Assembly: GCA_964559535.1 (NCBI GenBank)
Contig: CAZLIC010000070.1
Span: forward strand, 1 to 24,868
From: CAZLIC01 sp964559535
Lineage (GTDB): Bacteria > Pseudomonadota > Alphaproteobacteria > Rhodobacterales > Rhodobacteraceae
Length of the DNA: 24,868 nt
Direction: 5' to 3'
Part shown: positions 1 to 7,431 of the stretch, in pieces
How the letters are laid out: each line of letters starts with the position of its first letter
Numbering within the stretch: the first letter of the stretch is position 1
The notes under the pieces: model-generated
What the model saw: only the letters and a program-made list of their open reading frames with translations
Database searches by the model: none
What the model was told of the DNA's origin: nothing
Made by a program: the position numbers and the translations under genes

Positions 1-534
1 AGCATTCTCGGTCTCGCCATGGGCGGCGATCTCGACGGCCTCCTGCAGGCCAATTTCGAAGACATCCCCGGTCTGATCCGGGGCATCCAGGCCGGCGATT
101 GGTCGAGCCTGATTGGCCCCAACGCAGGGCCCCTGCGCACGCAGATGGAACAGGCGCTGGCGAGTGCGGGCTTCGATGAGGACTCGCTGCGCGAGATCGC
201 CACTAGCGGCAATCCGGGGGCAGAGGGCGTCGCCACCCGCGCCACGACCGGTGCTGTGATGTCGGCTGCCGCCCAGAATAGCCATGCAGAGGCGGCCCAG
301 TCGCTCGAACGCGTCGAACAGCTCGTCGCGATGATCCCCGACATGGAGGATCTGAAGGCGTCCATGGATCACAACACCCGCGTCACGGCGGAACTGGCCA
401 TCGCGATGACGCGGATGTGGGAGCTTGAAGCCATCCAGACCCTCGGCGCAGGCAATGCCGGCGTGGTGGATGCCGCCACCGTCGCCGAAGAGCGCCGCTA
501 CATGGACTTCACCCTGCCGAGCCTCACGCCATGA
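1..534 (+). CDS. virB5: VirB5-like type IV secretion protein, 5' end cut by window
   Basis: The frame is open from the first base, so the true start and any signal peptide lie outside the window; an internal ATG at 19 is not a convincing start. The 178 visible codons encode a mostly helical, hydrophilic protein rich in Ala, Glu and Met (for example the stretch around EQLVAMIPDMEDL), as expected of the helical bundle of VirB5/TrbJ-type minor pilus proteins. I assign it mainly from position, directly before virB8, where VirB5-class genes often sit, and from its general composition. I cannot see a diagnostic motif. Its stop overlaps the virB8 start (ATGA at 531-534), so the two are probably translationally coupled. 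It could also be another periplasmic component of the same apparatus. Confidence 0.6.
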   Translation, partial: SILGLAMGGDLDGLLQANFEDIPGLIRGIQAGDWSSLIGPNAGPLRTQMEQALASAGFDEDSLREIATSGNPGAEGVATRATTGAVMSAAAQNSHAEAAQSLERVEQLVAMIPDMEDLKASMDHNTRVTAELAIAMTRMWELEAIQTLGAGNAGVVDAATVAEERRYMDFTLPSLTP

Positions 535-1208
535 GCAAGGCACCAGACATGACAGCAGGTATGAGCACGCGAGAACTCGTCGAGGAGGAACTGATCCATG
601 GCGCACTGCGCCGGGAACAGCTCTGGCGGATGATCGGCCTCGGCGGTGTAGGTTTCGGCGTTTTTGGCTGCCTTGCAGCCGCAGCCGTCGCCCTGATGGT
701 CGAGACGCCCCCGCCCGTCGTCGTGCCCTATGACCCCGCGACCGGTCTCGCTCTGCCGAACGCCACGGTGGAAACGGTCTCGCTGGCGGAGCGTCCCGCC
801 ATTATCGAGGCGCAGATCTACCGCTACATCCTTGATCGCGAGGCCTACAACCAACTCGATAACGACCTGCGCGTGCGCCGCGTGCTGGCGCAATCCACCG
901 GGGCGGCCGAGGCCACCATGCGCGCCATGTGGACCTCCGGGCAAGACAGCTATCCGCCGACGCGACATGGCCCCGCGGCAGAGATGGCCGTCGAGATCGC
1001 CTCGATCACGCTCATCGGGGACAACCGCGCGCAGGTGCGCCTCAGAAAGCGCCTGACCAGCCCGCAAGGGGCGCAGGACGGTTCCTTCACCGCCACGCTC
1101 ATGTTTGCCTTCCAACCCGAACGGACCCGCACGATCGACGACGTCTGGCAAAACCCCTTCGGCTTCACCGTCACCCAATATGCCATCCGATCGGACCGCT
1201 CCGAATGA
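531..1208 (+). CDS. virB8: VirB8 inner-membrane component of type IV secretion system
   Basis: This 225-aa protein has the VirB8 layout: a short cytoplasmic N-terminus, one transmembrane helix at about residues 34-57 (IGLGGVGFGVFGCLAAAAVA), and a periplasmic NTF2-like domain to the C-terminus. VirB8 is an assembly factor of the inner-membrane complex and contacts VirB9 and VirB10. Start choice is uncertain: ATG 531 overlaps the upstream stop, but ATGs at 549 and 561 follow better AAGG/CAGG stretches and would remove only 6 or 10 residues. The downstream virB9 start overlaps this stop (ATGA at 1205-1208). The position between a VirB5-like gene and virB9 supports the call strongly. Confidence 0.9.
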   Translation: MSKAPDMTAGMSTRELVEEELIHGALRREQLWRMIGLGGVGFGVFGCLAAAAVALMVETPPPVVVPYDPATGLALPNATVETVSLAERPAIIEAQIYRYILDREAYNQLDNDLRVRRVLAQSTGAAEATMRAMWTSGQDSYPPTRHGPAAEMAVEIASITLIGDNRAQVRLRKRLTSPQGAQDGSFTATLMFAFQPERTRTIDDVWQNPFGFTVTQYAIRSDRSE

Positions 1209-1918
1209 CCTCTGTTCCCGTTCTTGCCCCTGTTCATGCCCTGCTGGTCGCCAGTGCCCTGGCGCTCACTTCACTCGCAGCCTCAGCCGAGACCACGCCA
1301 CGCCCCGGCGCCCATGACAACCGCGTCCGGGTTGCCAACTGGACTGAAGGCGAAGTCTACCGCATCGTCACCACCCTGACCCGGGTCACCACCGTCGAAT
1401 TCGGCGAGGGCGAGACCATCCGCTCGATCATCGCGGGCGATACGGTGGGCTTCCAGTTCGACGGTGTGCCGGGCGGACGCGCCTTCGCGATCAAGCCAGC
1501 CGCCTCCGGTGTCGCCACCAACATCACGGTCTACACGAACCGCCGCTCCTACTATTTCCACGTCGTCGAGGCCCGCGAGACCCCGCATTACGTCGTACAG
1601 TTCCGCTATCCCGAAAGCCGCGCACAACCGGCCCGCGCGGTTGCCGCTGATGCGCCGAATGCGAACTACGCGGTCAGCGCAAGCGAGGAGTTCACACCGA
1701 CGGCCGTCTGGGATGATGGCACCTTCACCTACTTCCGCTTTACACGGAACGCTCCGGTCCCCGCGATCTTCCGCTATGCGAACGGCGGCGAGCGGGCGGT
1801 GAACAGCACGGCACTCGAGGACGGCGTCATCCGTGTCTCGGGCGTGAACCGCCAATGGGTCCTGCGCCTCGGCGAAGACGAGGTCTGTGTTCAGGATATG
1901 GGTGGGCCCACGTCATGA
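1205..1918 (+). CDS. virB9: VirB9/TrbG outer-membrane-complex protein
   Basis: The 237-aa product begins with a clear Sec signal peptide of about 28 residues (hydrophobic LLVASALALTSLAASA, then Ala-Glu), so it is periplasmic. The body shows the beta-rich VirB9/CagX pattern, with an N-terminal domain containing a PHYVVQFRYP segment and a C-terminal domain ending in a VLRLGEDEVCV-like strand. VirB9 forms the outer-membrane core ring with VirB7 and VirB10. ATG 1205 overlaps the virB8 stop and gives the signal peptide directly, which fixes the start; the same frame stays open upstream but overlaps virB8. No separate VirB7 lipoprotein gene lies beside it. Confidence 0.92.
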   Translation: MTSVPVLAPVHALLVASALALTSLAASAETTPRPGAHDNRVRVANWTEGEVYRIVTTLTRVTTVEFGEGETIRSIIAGDTVGFQFDGVPGGRAFAIKPAASGVATNITVYTNRRSYYFHVVEARETPHYVVQFRYPESRAQPARAVAADAPNANYAVSASEEFTPTAVWDDGTFTYFRFTRNAPVPAIFRYANGGERAVNSTALEDGVIRVSGVNRQWVLRLGEDEVCVQDMGGPTS

Positions 1919-3240
1919 GCCAGGACACCGAAGACCTGGCCGCGCGCCTGGCGGCTCTCGAAGCGACGGGCGACAAGAAGCGTGGTGCCGCACGTCCGTC
2001 CTCGCTGGCAGCCATCCTCGGCGTGGCCGGGATCGTGACCGTGGGCGGGCTGGCCTGGGCCGCCCTGCAGCCATCGCCGGAAGCGCCTCTGCCGACCGCA
2101 GTCCCCGAAGAATTCCAGACCACGGGATCAGGCTTCGGCGACCTCGCACCCATGCCTGTGGTCGAGCCTGTAACGACGCCGCCGGCCGAGACCAGCCCCT
2201 CCGCGTCGGAACTGGCGCTGATGGAGAGCCTCGCCACGCTGCGCGCGGAACTCGAAGACCTGCGCGCGCGGCCCGTCGAGGCATCGGACAGCGGGGCAGA
2301 ACAGGCCATCGCTGACCTGACGGCGCAAATCGCGGCACTGCAGACGGCCTCGACCGAGGCGCAGCGCGCGCTCGAGCGACAGTTGACCGAACGCGACCGC
2401 GAACTTGACCAGCTGCGCATGGACCTCGAAGTCGCACGACTGACCCCACCTGAGCCGACGGACCTCGGGCCGAACGAGGAGGAGCTGCGTCTGGCGGAAC
2501 TTGAACGCCGCCGGATCGCGGAGGCCGAGGCGCGGGCAGAACGCATCGCCTCGCCCATGATTGCGTTTTCCGGGATGGGGGCAGGGACCGACCAAGAGAA
2601 CAGCCTCGAGGCCGCGCGCCTGAATGAAGACGAAGCCTTCGTGCGCGCAGGCGCCAGACCCGCCCCGGTGACGCGGGCCGAGGTGATCGTGAACCCCGGC
2701 AACACCGTCGTGCAGGGCACGATGATCCAGGCCGTGACCGAGACAGCGCTGGACAGCACGCTGCCTGGAGCCATCCGGGCCATCGTCTCCGAGGACGTCC
2801 ATTCCTTCGACGGCACGCGCGTCCTGATCCCGCGCGGCGCGCGTCTCGTAGGGCGCTATCGCTCCGATGTGGCGCTCGCGCAGTCGCGGGTGATGGTGGC
2901 CTGGGACCGCATCATCCTGCCCGACAACCAGACCGTGGAAATCAGCGCCTTCGGTGGGGATGAGCTTGGTCGCACAGGCACCACCGGTTTCGTCGATACT
3001 CGTTTTGCACAGCGCTTCGGCTCCGCCGCGCTGATCTCGCTGATCGGGGCCTTGCCCGCAGCCGCCGCCGGACAAATCGAGGATGAGGCTGCCGCCGACA
3101 TCGCGAGCGACGTGGGCACCGACCTGCGCGACAGCACCCAGAGCGTCATGCAGGACTATCTGGCGATCCGGCCCGTGATCCATGTCGATCAGGGCACGCG
3201 GATCACGGTCATGGTCGACCGCGATCTGGAGATTTTCTGA
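1915..3240 (+). CDS. virB10: VirB10/TrbI core-spanning protein
   Basis: This 441-aa protein has the domain order of VirB10: a cytoplasmic N-terminus, a transmembrane helix near residues 30-50 (SLAAILGVAGIVTVGGLAWA), a proline-rich periplasmic stretch (about 51-85), a long Glu/Arg/Leu-rich coiled coil (about 100-210), and a C-terminal TrbI domain. That domain starts around EVIVNPGNTVVQGTMIQAV and includes the IPRGARLVGRY segment. VirB10 spans both membranes and passes energy from the ATPases to the outer ring. The start at 1915 overlaps the virB9 stop (ATGA). The length is slightly above the usual 380-430 aa because of the extended coiled coil. The next gene begins one base after the stop. Confidence 0.95.
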   Translation: MSQDTEDLAARLAALEATGDKKRGAARPSSLAAILGVAGIVTVGGLAWAALQPSPEAPLPTAVPEEFQTTGSGFGDLAPMPVVEPVTTPPAETSPSASELALMESLATLRAELEDLRARPVEASDSGAEQAIADLTAQIAALQTASTEAQRALERQLTERDRELDQLRMDLEVARLTPPEPTDLGPNEEELRLAELERRRIAEAEARAERIASPMIAFSGMGAGTDQENSLEAARLNEDEAFVRAGARPAPVTRAEVIVNPGNTVVQGTMIQAVTETALDSTLPGAIRAIVSEDVHSFDGTRVLIPRGARLVGRYRSDVALAQSRVMVAWDRIILPDNQTVEISAFGGDELGRTGTTGFVDTRFAQRFGSAALISLIGALPAAAAGQIEDEAAADIASDVGTDLRDSTQSVMQDYLAIRPVIHVDQGTRITVMVDRDLEIF

Positions 3241-3241
3241 C

Positions 3242-4276
3242 ATGGCAGCGAGCTATCTCGAAGCCTCGCTCGACCGTCTGGGCGCACCCGTGCAACGGGA
3301 CGACACGATCGAGATCTGTATCAATCCAGATGGACAGATCTGGGGCGAGTTCCAGGGCGATCATTTCATGCGGGGCCTCGGCACCCCGCTGACCCAGACC
3401 GAGATCAAGGACCTCGGCAACCAGATCGCCTCGGCTGCCTCAACCACGCTCAGCACCAAGAAGCCCATCGTCTCGGTGTCGATCCTTTATCGCGACCGGC
3501 CTATCCGGGCGCAGGTGATCCAGCCCCCGGCCGTCGAGGGCGGGTTTTCTATATCGTTGCGGTTCTTCTCCTCCTTGCCGCTGGAGGCGATCAAGCTCGG
3601 GTTCCTTTATGGCAAGGAGCGCAGCCTTGAGGGCCTGCGCTTTGAGCGAAACGCTGCGCTGCGCGATGTCGTGGCCTCCGGCGACATTGATGCCGCCCTG
3701 CGCTTCTGCGTCGAGAACAAGCTCAACATGATCGTCTCGGGTGGTACGTCGACCGGCAAGACCGTCGCGGCGCGCAAGATCCTCTCGCTGATCCCGCCCG
3801 AAGAGCGGATCATCACCATCGAGGAGGCGGCGGAGCTGCACCCCGAACAGCGAAACGCCGTAACCCTGATTGCCGACCGCGACACCGAGGCCCGCAGCGC
3901 CGATGTCCTTCTGGCCTCGACCCTGCGGATGCGGCCTGATCGGATCGTGCTGGGCGAAGTTCGCGGCTGCGAGGCGATGACCTTCCTCGAGGCGATCAAC
4001 ACCGGCCATGGCGGCTCGCTGACCACCTTGCACGCCGAGACCCCGCAACAGGCTGTCCGCCGTCTTGCCATTGCCGCGCTGAAGACCGATGTGCCGATGA
4101 CCTATGCCGACATGGTCGACTACATTGAGGGCTCCATCGACGTGATCATCCAGGCTGGCCGCCATGACGGCGCCCGCGGCATTACCGAGTTCTTCCTGCC
4201 GGGGCAGGCAAGGCATCAGGACCAGAACACTGCCGGAACCGAGGGCACTAAGCGCCCTGCGGTTGCCGCCGAATGA
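3242..4276 (+). CDS. virB11: VirB11 secretion ATPase
   Basis: The 344-aa product is a hexameric AAA-like traffic ATPase of the VirB11/PulE family, which acts at the cytoplasmic face. Walker A is GGTSTGKT at residues 167-174. It is followed by the Asp-box-like ITIEEAAEL segment (about 191), the Walker B region RIVLGEVRG (about 234-242) and the His-box GHGGSLTTLHA (about 255-265). The N-terminal domain occupies roughly residues 1-130. The start at 3242 lies one base after the virB10 stop. The last 25 or so residues are hydrophilic, extra to the family core, and probably flexible. The next small gene starts 17 bases beyond this stop. Confidence 0.96.
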   Translation: MAASYLEASLDRLGAPVQRDDTIEICINPDGQIWGEFQGDHFMRGLGTPLTQTEIKDLGNQIASAASTTLSTKKPIVSVSILYRDRPIRAQVIQPPAVEGGFSISLRFFSSLPLEAIKLGFLYGKERSLEGLRFERNAALRDVVASGDIDAALRFCVENKLNMIVSGGTSTGKTVAARKILSLIPPEERIITIEEAAELHPEQRNAVTLIADRDTEARSADVLLASTLRMRPDRIVLGEVRGCEAMTFLEAINTGHGGSLTTLHAETPQQAVRRLAIAALKTDVPMTYADMVDYIEGSIDVIIQAGRHDGARGITEFFLPGQARHQDQNTAGTEGTKRPAVAAE

Positions 4277-4293
4277 CCCGAAAGGAAACCCCC

Positions 4294-4713
4294 ATGCGCA
4301 AGATCACCCTCACCGCAGCTGTCACCCTGCTGGCCGCGCCCCTCGCGGCACAGACCTCGCCTCCGGTCACGACCGATCTCACCGTGACCATGTCGCCCCA
4401 GCAATACCGGATCTGCAATGACCGGCCGACGCGGCCGACCTGGATGGACGAGGTCCACTCGCGCGAGTCCTACAAGGCGCTGACGTTAATGCGGCTCTAC
4501 GAGCTGCGGTCTTGGGAAGCGATCAAGGCATCGGGCGATTGCGGCTGTGATGTGCGGTTTCCGTCATGGGATGCCGCTTCGGCCGAGTACGAAGAACGGT
4601 TCGCGACGAGCGCGCAGGCGGAGCACACCCAAGCTCGGCTCGCCATCAGGGACCAGCAGAACCAGATCGCCCGCGACGTCCAGGATATCTGCGAAGCGCA
4701 AGGCAACTGGTAA
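4294..4713 (+). CDS. Small secreted Cys-containing protein of the T4SS operon, unknown function
   Basis: I do not recognise this 139-aa protein. It begins with a textbook signal peptide (MRKITLTAAVTLLAAPLAAQ, cleavage after about residue 19 at Ala-Gln) and has no lipobox Cys, so it is probably soluble and periplasmic. The mature part has four Cys: one in RICND, a CGC pair in GDCGCDV, and one near the end (DICEA), suggesting two disulphides. The C-terminal half is helical and charged. I chose ATG 4294, preceded by AAAGGAAA at 4281-4288, over an in-frame ATG at 4273 that overlaps the virB11 stop, because only 4294 puts the signal peptide at the N-terminus. It overlaps virB6 by one base. A structural or VirB7-like accessory role is possible but is inference only. 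Confidence 0.75.
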   Translation: MRKITLTAAVTLLAAPLAAQTSPPVTTDLTVTMSPQQYRICNDRPTRPTWMDEVHSRESYKALTLMRLYELRSWEAIKASGDCGCDVRFPSWDAASAEYEERFATSAQAEHTQARLAIRDQQNQIARDVQDICEAQGNW

Positions 4714-5738
4714 TGAGCATCGTCAGCTGGATGGTCGGAACCGCCGACGGTTTCCTCGCCGATGCGGCCGAGTCCCAGTTCGGGGCTGTGGCCAGCAATA
4801 CTGGCACGATCGTTCTGCTGATGGTCACGATCTCGCTGATCGGCGTCTGCATCAACATGGCCTTCCAGTTCCGCAGCATGGATGGGGCCAGCTTCTTCTG
4901 GTACCTTATCAAGCTGACACTGATAGGCCTCTTCGCGTTCAACTGGGCCAATTTCAACGCGGTCGCCAATGCCGTCATCGGCGGGCTCGACTACGTTGCC
5001 GGGGCCTTGATCTCATCAGTGGGCGGCGGCGGGGCTGGGGCCACTTACTTTGCAGCGGAGTTCGATGATCTGATAACGGAGTTCAGCCAGTACCTGAACG
5101 CGATCGGCAACAATCTGAACTGGATGACTGGCGCGATCCTCGGCGGCATCGGCTTGGTACTCCTCAGCCTCCTTGGCTTCATGACCGGCATTGTCCTCAT
5201 CTTCGCCAAGATGATGCTGACCCTGATGCTCGGTCTTGCGCCGATCATGATTGCGCTGTCGCTCTTCGATGCGACCAAGGATTTCTTCCACAGATGGGTT
5301 TCGACGACGATAAGCTACGCCTTCTACCCCATCGTCATCGCCGCCATGTTCTCGACCGTGGTCGGCATGGCGAATTCGCTCTTGGCCCAGCTCGGCGATC
5401 CGAACTCGGCCACCAACATCGGCTCATTGGTGCCGTTCTTCGTCATGGTGTTTCTGGCGAAGGGCTTCGTCGCGGCAACGCCCCTGATCGTGCGGGGGAT
5501 TTCGGGGAACCTGATGGTCGCTGCGGCACCCGCGATCGTCAGCGGGTCTGCGGGGGTGCTCCGGGGCTTGGTGAACACGTCAGGCGTGCAGGGCAGGGCG
5601 CGGATCGGTGCGCTGACCACGGGTGAGGCGATCGGGCGGGGCGCGGTACAGGCACCCGCCGCCGTGCGGGGCGCCGCGGCAACCGCAAGCGCGCAGGTGG
5701 TCAGGATTGCGGAGAGGGCGAAACGATTGGGACCGTAG
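4713..5738 (+). CDS. virB6: VirB6/TrbL polytopic inner-membrane protein
   Basis: This 341-aa protein carries about six hydrophobic segments (for example residues ~30-52, ~62-85, ~140-185 as a long pair, ~205-230, ~245-275) and the Gly/Ala-rich linkers typical of TrbL/VirB6. VirB6 proteins form part of the inner-membrane translocation channel. The centre has the family-like GLAPIMIALSLFDATKDFF stretch before a helix. The C-terminal 70 residues are cytoplasmic, Ala/Arg-rich and basic. ATG 4713 shares one base with the preceding stop (TAATG), so the pair is translationally coupled. Placing virB6 after virB11 rather than before virB8 differs from the Agrobacterium order. This is the last gene of the operon; the tRNA fragment begins 18 bases on. 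Confidence 0.9.
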   Translation: MSIVSWMVGTADGFLADAAESQFGAVASNTGTIVLLMVTISLIGVCINMAFQFRSMDGASFFWYLIKLTLIGLFAFNWANFNAVANAVIGGLDYVAGALISSVGGGGAGATYFAAEFDDLITEFSQYLNAIGNNLNWMTGAILGGIGLVLLSLLGFMTGIVLIFAKMMLTLMLGLAPIMIALSLFDATKDFFHRWVSTTISYAFYPIVIAAMFSTVVGMANSLLAQLGDPNSATNIGSLVPFFVMVFLAKGFVAATPLIVRGISGNLMVAAAPAIVSGSAGVLRGLVNTSGVQGRARIGALTTGEAIGRGAVQAPAAVRGAAATASAQVVRIAERAKRLGP

Positions 5739-5756
5739 CTAAACCGCAAGAGCATG

Positions 5757-5809
5757 TCGTCGGTCTCATAACCTGAAGGTCGTAGGTTCAAATCCTACCC
5801 CCTCAACCA
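5757..5809 (+). tRNA. 3' half of an initiator tRNA-Met (CAT) gene; likely attachment site
   Basis: From the anticodon loop onward this matches an alphaproteobacterial tRNA-fMet: loop CTCATAA (anticodon CAT), a 3' anticodon strand CCTGA, variable loop, a perfect 5-bp T-stem GTAGG/CCTAC around loop TTCAAAT (5782-5798), acceptor strand CCCCTCA, discriminator A and encoded CCA (5807-5809). A at position 72 suits an initiator. The 5' acceptor and D-arm are absent: bases 5739-5756 do not pair with the 3' acceptor strand, and the 5' anticodon stem is degraded (TCGGT against CCTGA). It is therefore a fragment, not a working tRNA. Such 3' tRNA copies are classical att repeats left by tyrosine integrases. 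Confidence 0.75.
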
Positions 5810-6139
5810 AGAAACGGAATTATGTCGAATGCTTAGAACCCGACGCATTCCGTCGAGTTTTGGCGTCGCAATTCTGTCAGCGCTCAGTCAACGTTCAACG
5901 AGGCCCTCCTCGCAGGGGGCTGACTGGCTCCCCGGTTCCTTCTCGTTTAGAGGTCGGTCTTGTTCCCTGGCAATTCCAGTTGAAGGAGTCGGTCTGATCT
6001 AAAGGCCCGGCTGTTGGAGAGAACGGTCATGGTGTCTAACCTTTTCTACCTTCTAAGCCATTGCTATCGTTGAACTCAGTACCATTTCAAGTGGTCAACC
6101 GCCTCTATTGCTACAAGTATTTAACCCGGCGAACTGCAT
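5810..6139. other. Gene-free spacer after the tRNA fragment
   Basis: No convincing coding region is visible in either strand over these 330 bases. Base composition is clearly less GC-rich than the flanking operons. A weak GCCCTC/GGGGGC stem around 5901-5920 is the only structure I see, and it has no T-run. The region probably represents decayed DNA at an island boundary. Confidence 0.5.
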
Positions 6140-6253
6140 TCACGACAACTTCTCGCTGAACACGACAGGCCCGGCCTGCGCTACACCGCAGACTTGGAAC
6201 ACGTTCTGCCCCAGATTCATGTGAATGATGCAAACGTCTTCCACGGATGGCAT
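6140..6253 (-). pseudogene. N-terminal remnant of an IS110-family transposase
   Basis: Read leftward from 6253, about 37 codons give MPSVEDVCIIHMNLGQNVFQ, then VCGVAQAGPVVFSEKLS and a stop at 6140. This follows the start of IS110/IS1111 transposases, whose consensus is close to VEDV-x-x-IGLDLAKNVFQLHGV-x-x-x-G-x-VVFRKKLS. The first catalytic Asp of the DEDD motif has become Asn (HMNLGQ) and the conserved Lys has become Gln. The frame stops where the protein should continue for another 280 or so residues. It is a dead fragment. The frame stays open upstream to 6322, but that part does not resemble a transposase. Confidence 0.55.
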
Positions 6254-6284
6254 CTTCTTCAGCTTGCGCAGCGACACCGCTAGC

Positions 6285-6305
6285 ATGGCATCATAGCGAT
6301 GCCAT
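6285..6305. repeat. 8-bp inverted repeat downstream of iolB
   Basis: ATGGCATC and GATGCCAT form a perfect 8-bp stem with a 5-base loop, about 34 bases after the iolB stop in the direction of transcription. No T-run follows on the - strand, so it is at best a weak terminator. Another copy of ATGGCATC lies at 6247-6254 and a near copy at about 6317-6323, so the hairpin may simply reflect local repeats. Confidence 0.35.
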
Positions 6306-6338
6306 CGAGAAGAGAGTGGCATCCGTCAAATCCGCACT

Positions 6339-7145
6339 CTAGGGATCCTTTGTTGCAATCCAGTCGTGGTCGGAATGGTTCTGAAACCGCCATTTCCTCA
6401 ACGGGCCGGCCATGACGTTCAGGTAATACATCTCGTAGCCATAGGGTGCACCACAGGGATGGTGCCCCTTGGGGACAAGCACGACGTCATGGTTGGAAAC
6501 GGTCATCGTTTCGTCCAGCGTGCCGTCTTCGGTGAAGACGCGCTGGTGGCCGTAGCCCTGCGGCGGGTTGAGACGGTGGTAGTAGGTCTCTTCCAGGTAG
6601 GTCATCCGGGGAAAGTCGTCCTCGTCATGCCGGTGCGGCGGATAGGACGACCAGTGCCCCGCGGGTGTGTAGACTTCGGTCACGAGGAGCGAACCTGCGA
6701 CGTCGCGCTCCTCCATCGCGATGGGATGGATGTATCGGGTATTCGTGCCTTTTCCGCGGATTACCATGGTGATGTCCGCCGGGTCGAGGCGCGCTGCGGG
6801 ATAGGTGCCGCGGGCGGGGGCGGTGCAGATGGCGAGCGTGCAGGGGGTGGTGGCGATGGCTTCCCAGGACGTGTCGCCGGGGAGGTAGAGGCAGTGGGGC
6901 GGGGTCTTTTCGAAGACGTCCATACGGTCGCCCATCTCGCCCCAGTCCTGTCCGGCAGCAGTGATCCGCGCCTTGCCTTCGACGAGGACCAGGATGACCT
7001 CGCGGTCGCCTGTCGCCTCGGTCGCGGTCTGGCCGGGTTCCAGCCGGTAGAGACCGAAACCGACGTATCCCCATCCCGCGTCAGCGGGCGTGATGTCGTG
7101 AATTTTTCCGTTCAATGCCAGCGGCTTGCGCAACAGATCAGCCAT
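6339..7145 (-). CDS. iolB: 5-deoxy-glucuronate isomerase IolB
   Basis: This 268-aa cupin matches the length of IolB, which converts 5-deoxy-glucuronate to 2-deoxy-5-keto-gluconate in the cytoplasm during myo-inositol breakdown. The C-terminal cupin shows the metal motif SSYPPHRHDEDD followed by EETYYHRL, then the family-typical VLVPKGHHPCGAPYGYEMYYLNVMAG segment with its further metal His. I start at 7145 (MADLLRKPLAL) because a good Shine-Dalgarno (AAGGACAGG) precedes it; an upstream in-frame ATG at 7208 lies inside the preceding small gene. It overlaps that gene by 8 bases and is the last gene of the iol run, so it is probably expressed from the upstream operon promoter. Confidence 0.95.
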   Translation of the reverse strand: MADLLRKPLALNGKIHDITPADAGWGYVGFGLYRLEPGQTATEATGDREVILVLVEGKARITAAGQDWGEMGDRMDVFEKTPPHCLYLPGDTSWEAIATTPCTLAICTAPARGTYPAARLDPADITMVIRGKGTNTRYIHPIAMEERDVAGSLLVTEVYTPAGHWSSYPPHRHDEDDFPRMTYLEETYYHRLNPPQGYGHQRVFTEDGTLDETMTVSNHDVVLVPKGHHPCGAPYGYEMYYLNVMAGPLRKWRFQNHSDHDWIATKDP

Positions 7146-7368
7146 TTTTCCTGTCCTTTTCTGCCTTGTCCCGGATGGCCTGCGCATCGAAGCCGACGAA
7201 GAATCCATAGGCCGAGAAGAGCCCGATTCCGCCGAAGAGGACGCCCCAGCCGGGGCTGCCCATGGTGAATTCGAACAGGGCCCAGCCGAGGCATCCGGCG
7301 ACGGTCGCCACCCTTCGCCAGACGGGGATGAAGAAGGGCTGCCGGAGCACGAAGAAGTCGTTTTTCAT
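7138..7368 (-). CDS. 76-aa two-helix membrane protein of the iol operon, unknown function
   Basis: I do not recognise the family. The product has a basic N-terminus containing RQPFFIPVWRR, two hydrophobic helices (about residues 20-35 and 41-60) separated by a short Gly-Ser-Pro-Gly turn, and a highly charged tail (AIRDKAEKDRKNG). That makes a small hairpin membrane protein with both ends probably cytoplasmic. It is preceded by a strong purine-rich GAAGGGGGGGA at a suitable distance. It overlaps iolB by 8 bases and lies 63 bases after iolE, so it is co-transcribed with inositol genes. A role in membrane association or regulation of the pathway is only a guess. Confidence 0.75.
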   Translation of the reverse strand: MKNDFFVLRQPFFIPVWRRVATVAGCLGWALFEFTMGSPGWGVLFGGIGLFSAYGFFVGFDAQAIRDKAEKDRKNG

Positions 7369-7431
7369 CGCAATCCCCCCCTTCGGTATTTCGTCGGTAT
7401 CACTGTCGGTATCGCGTCGGTGCGGTTTAAG

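Noticed and set aside
5739..5809. A complete functional tRNA gene
   Set aside because: The bases before the anticodon stem do not form an acceptor or D-arm, and the anticodon stem is mismatched.
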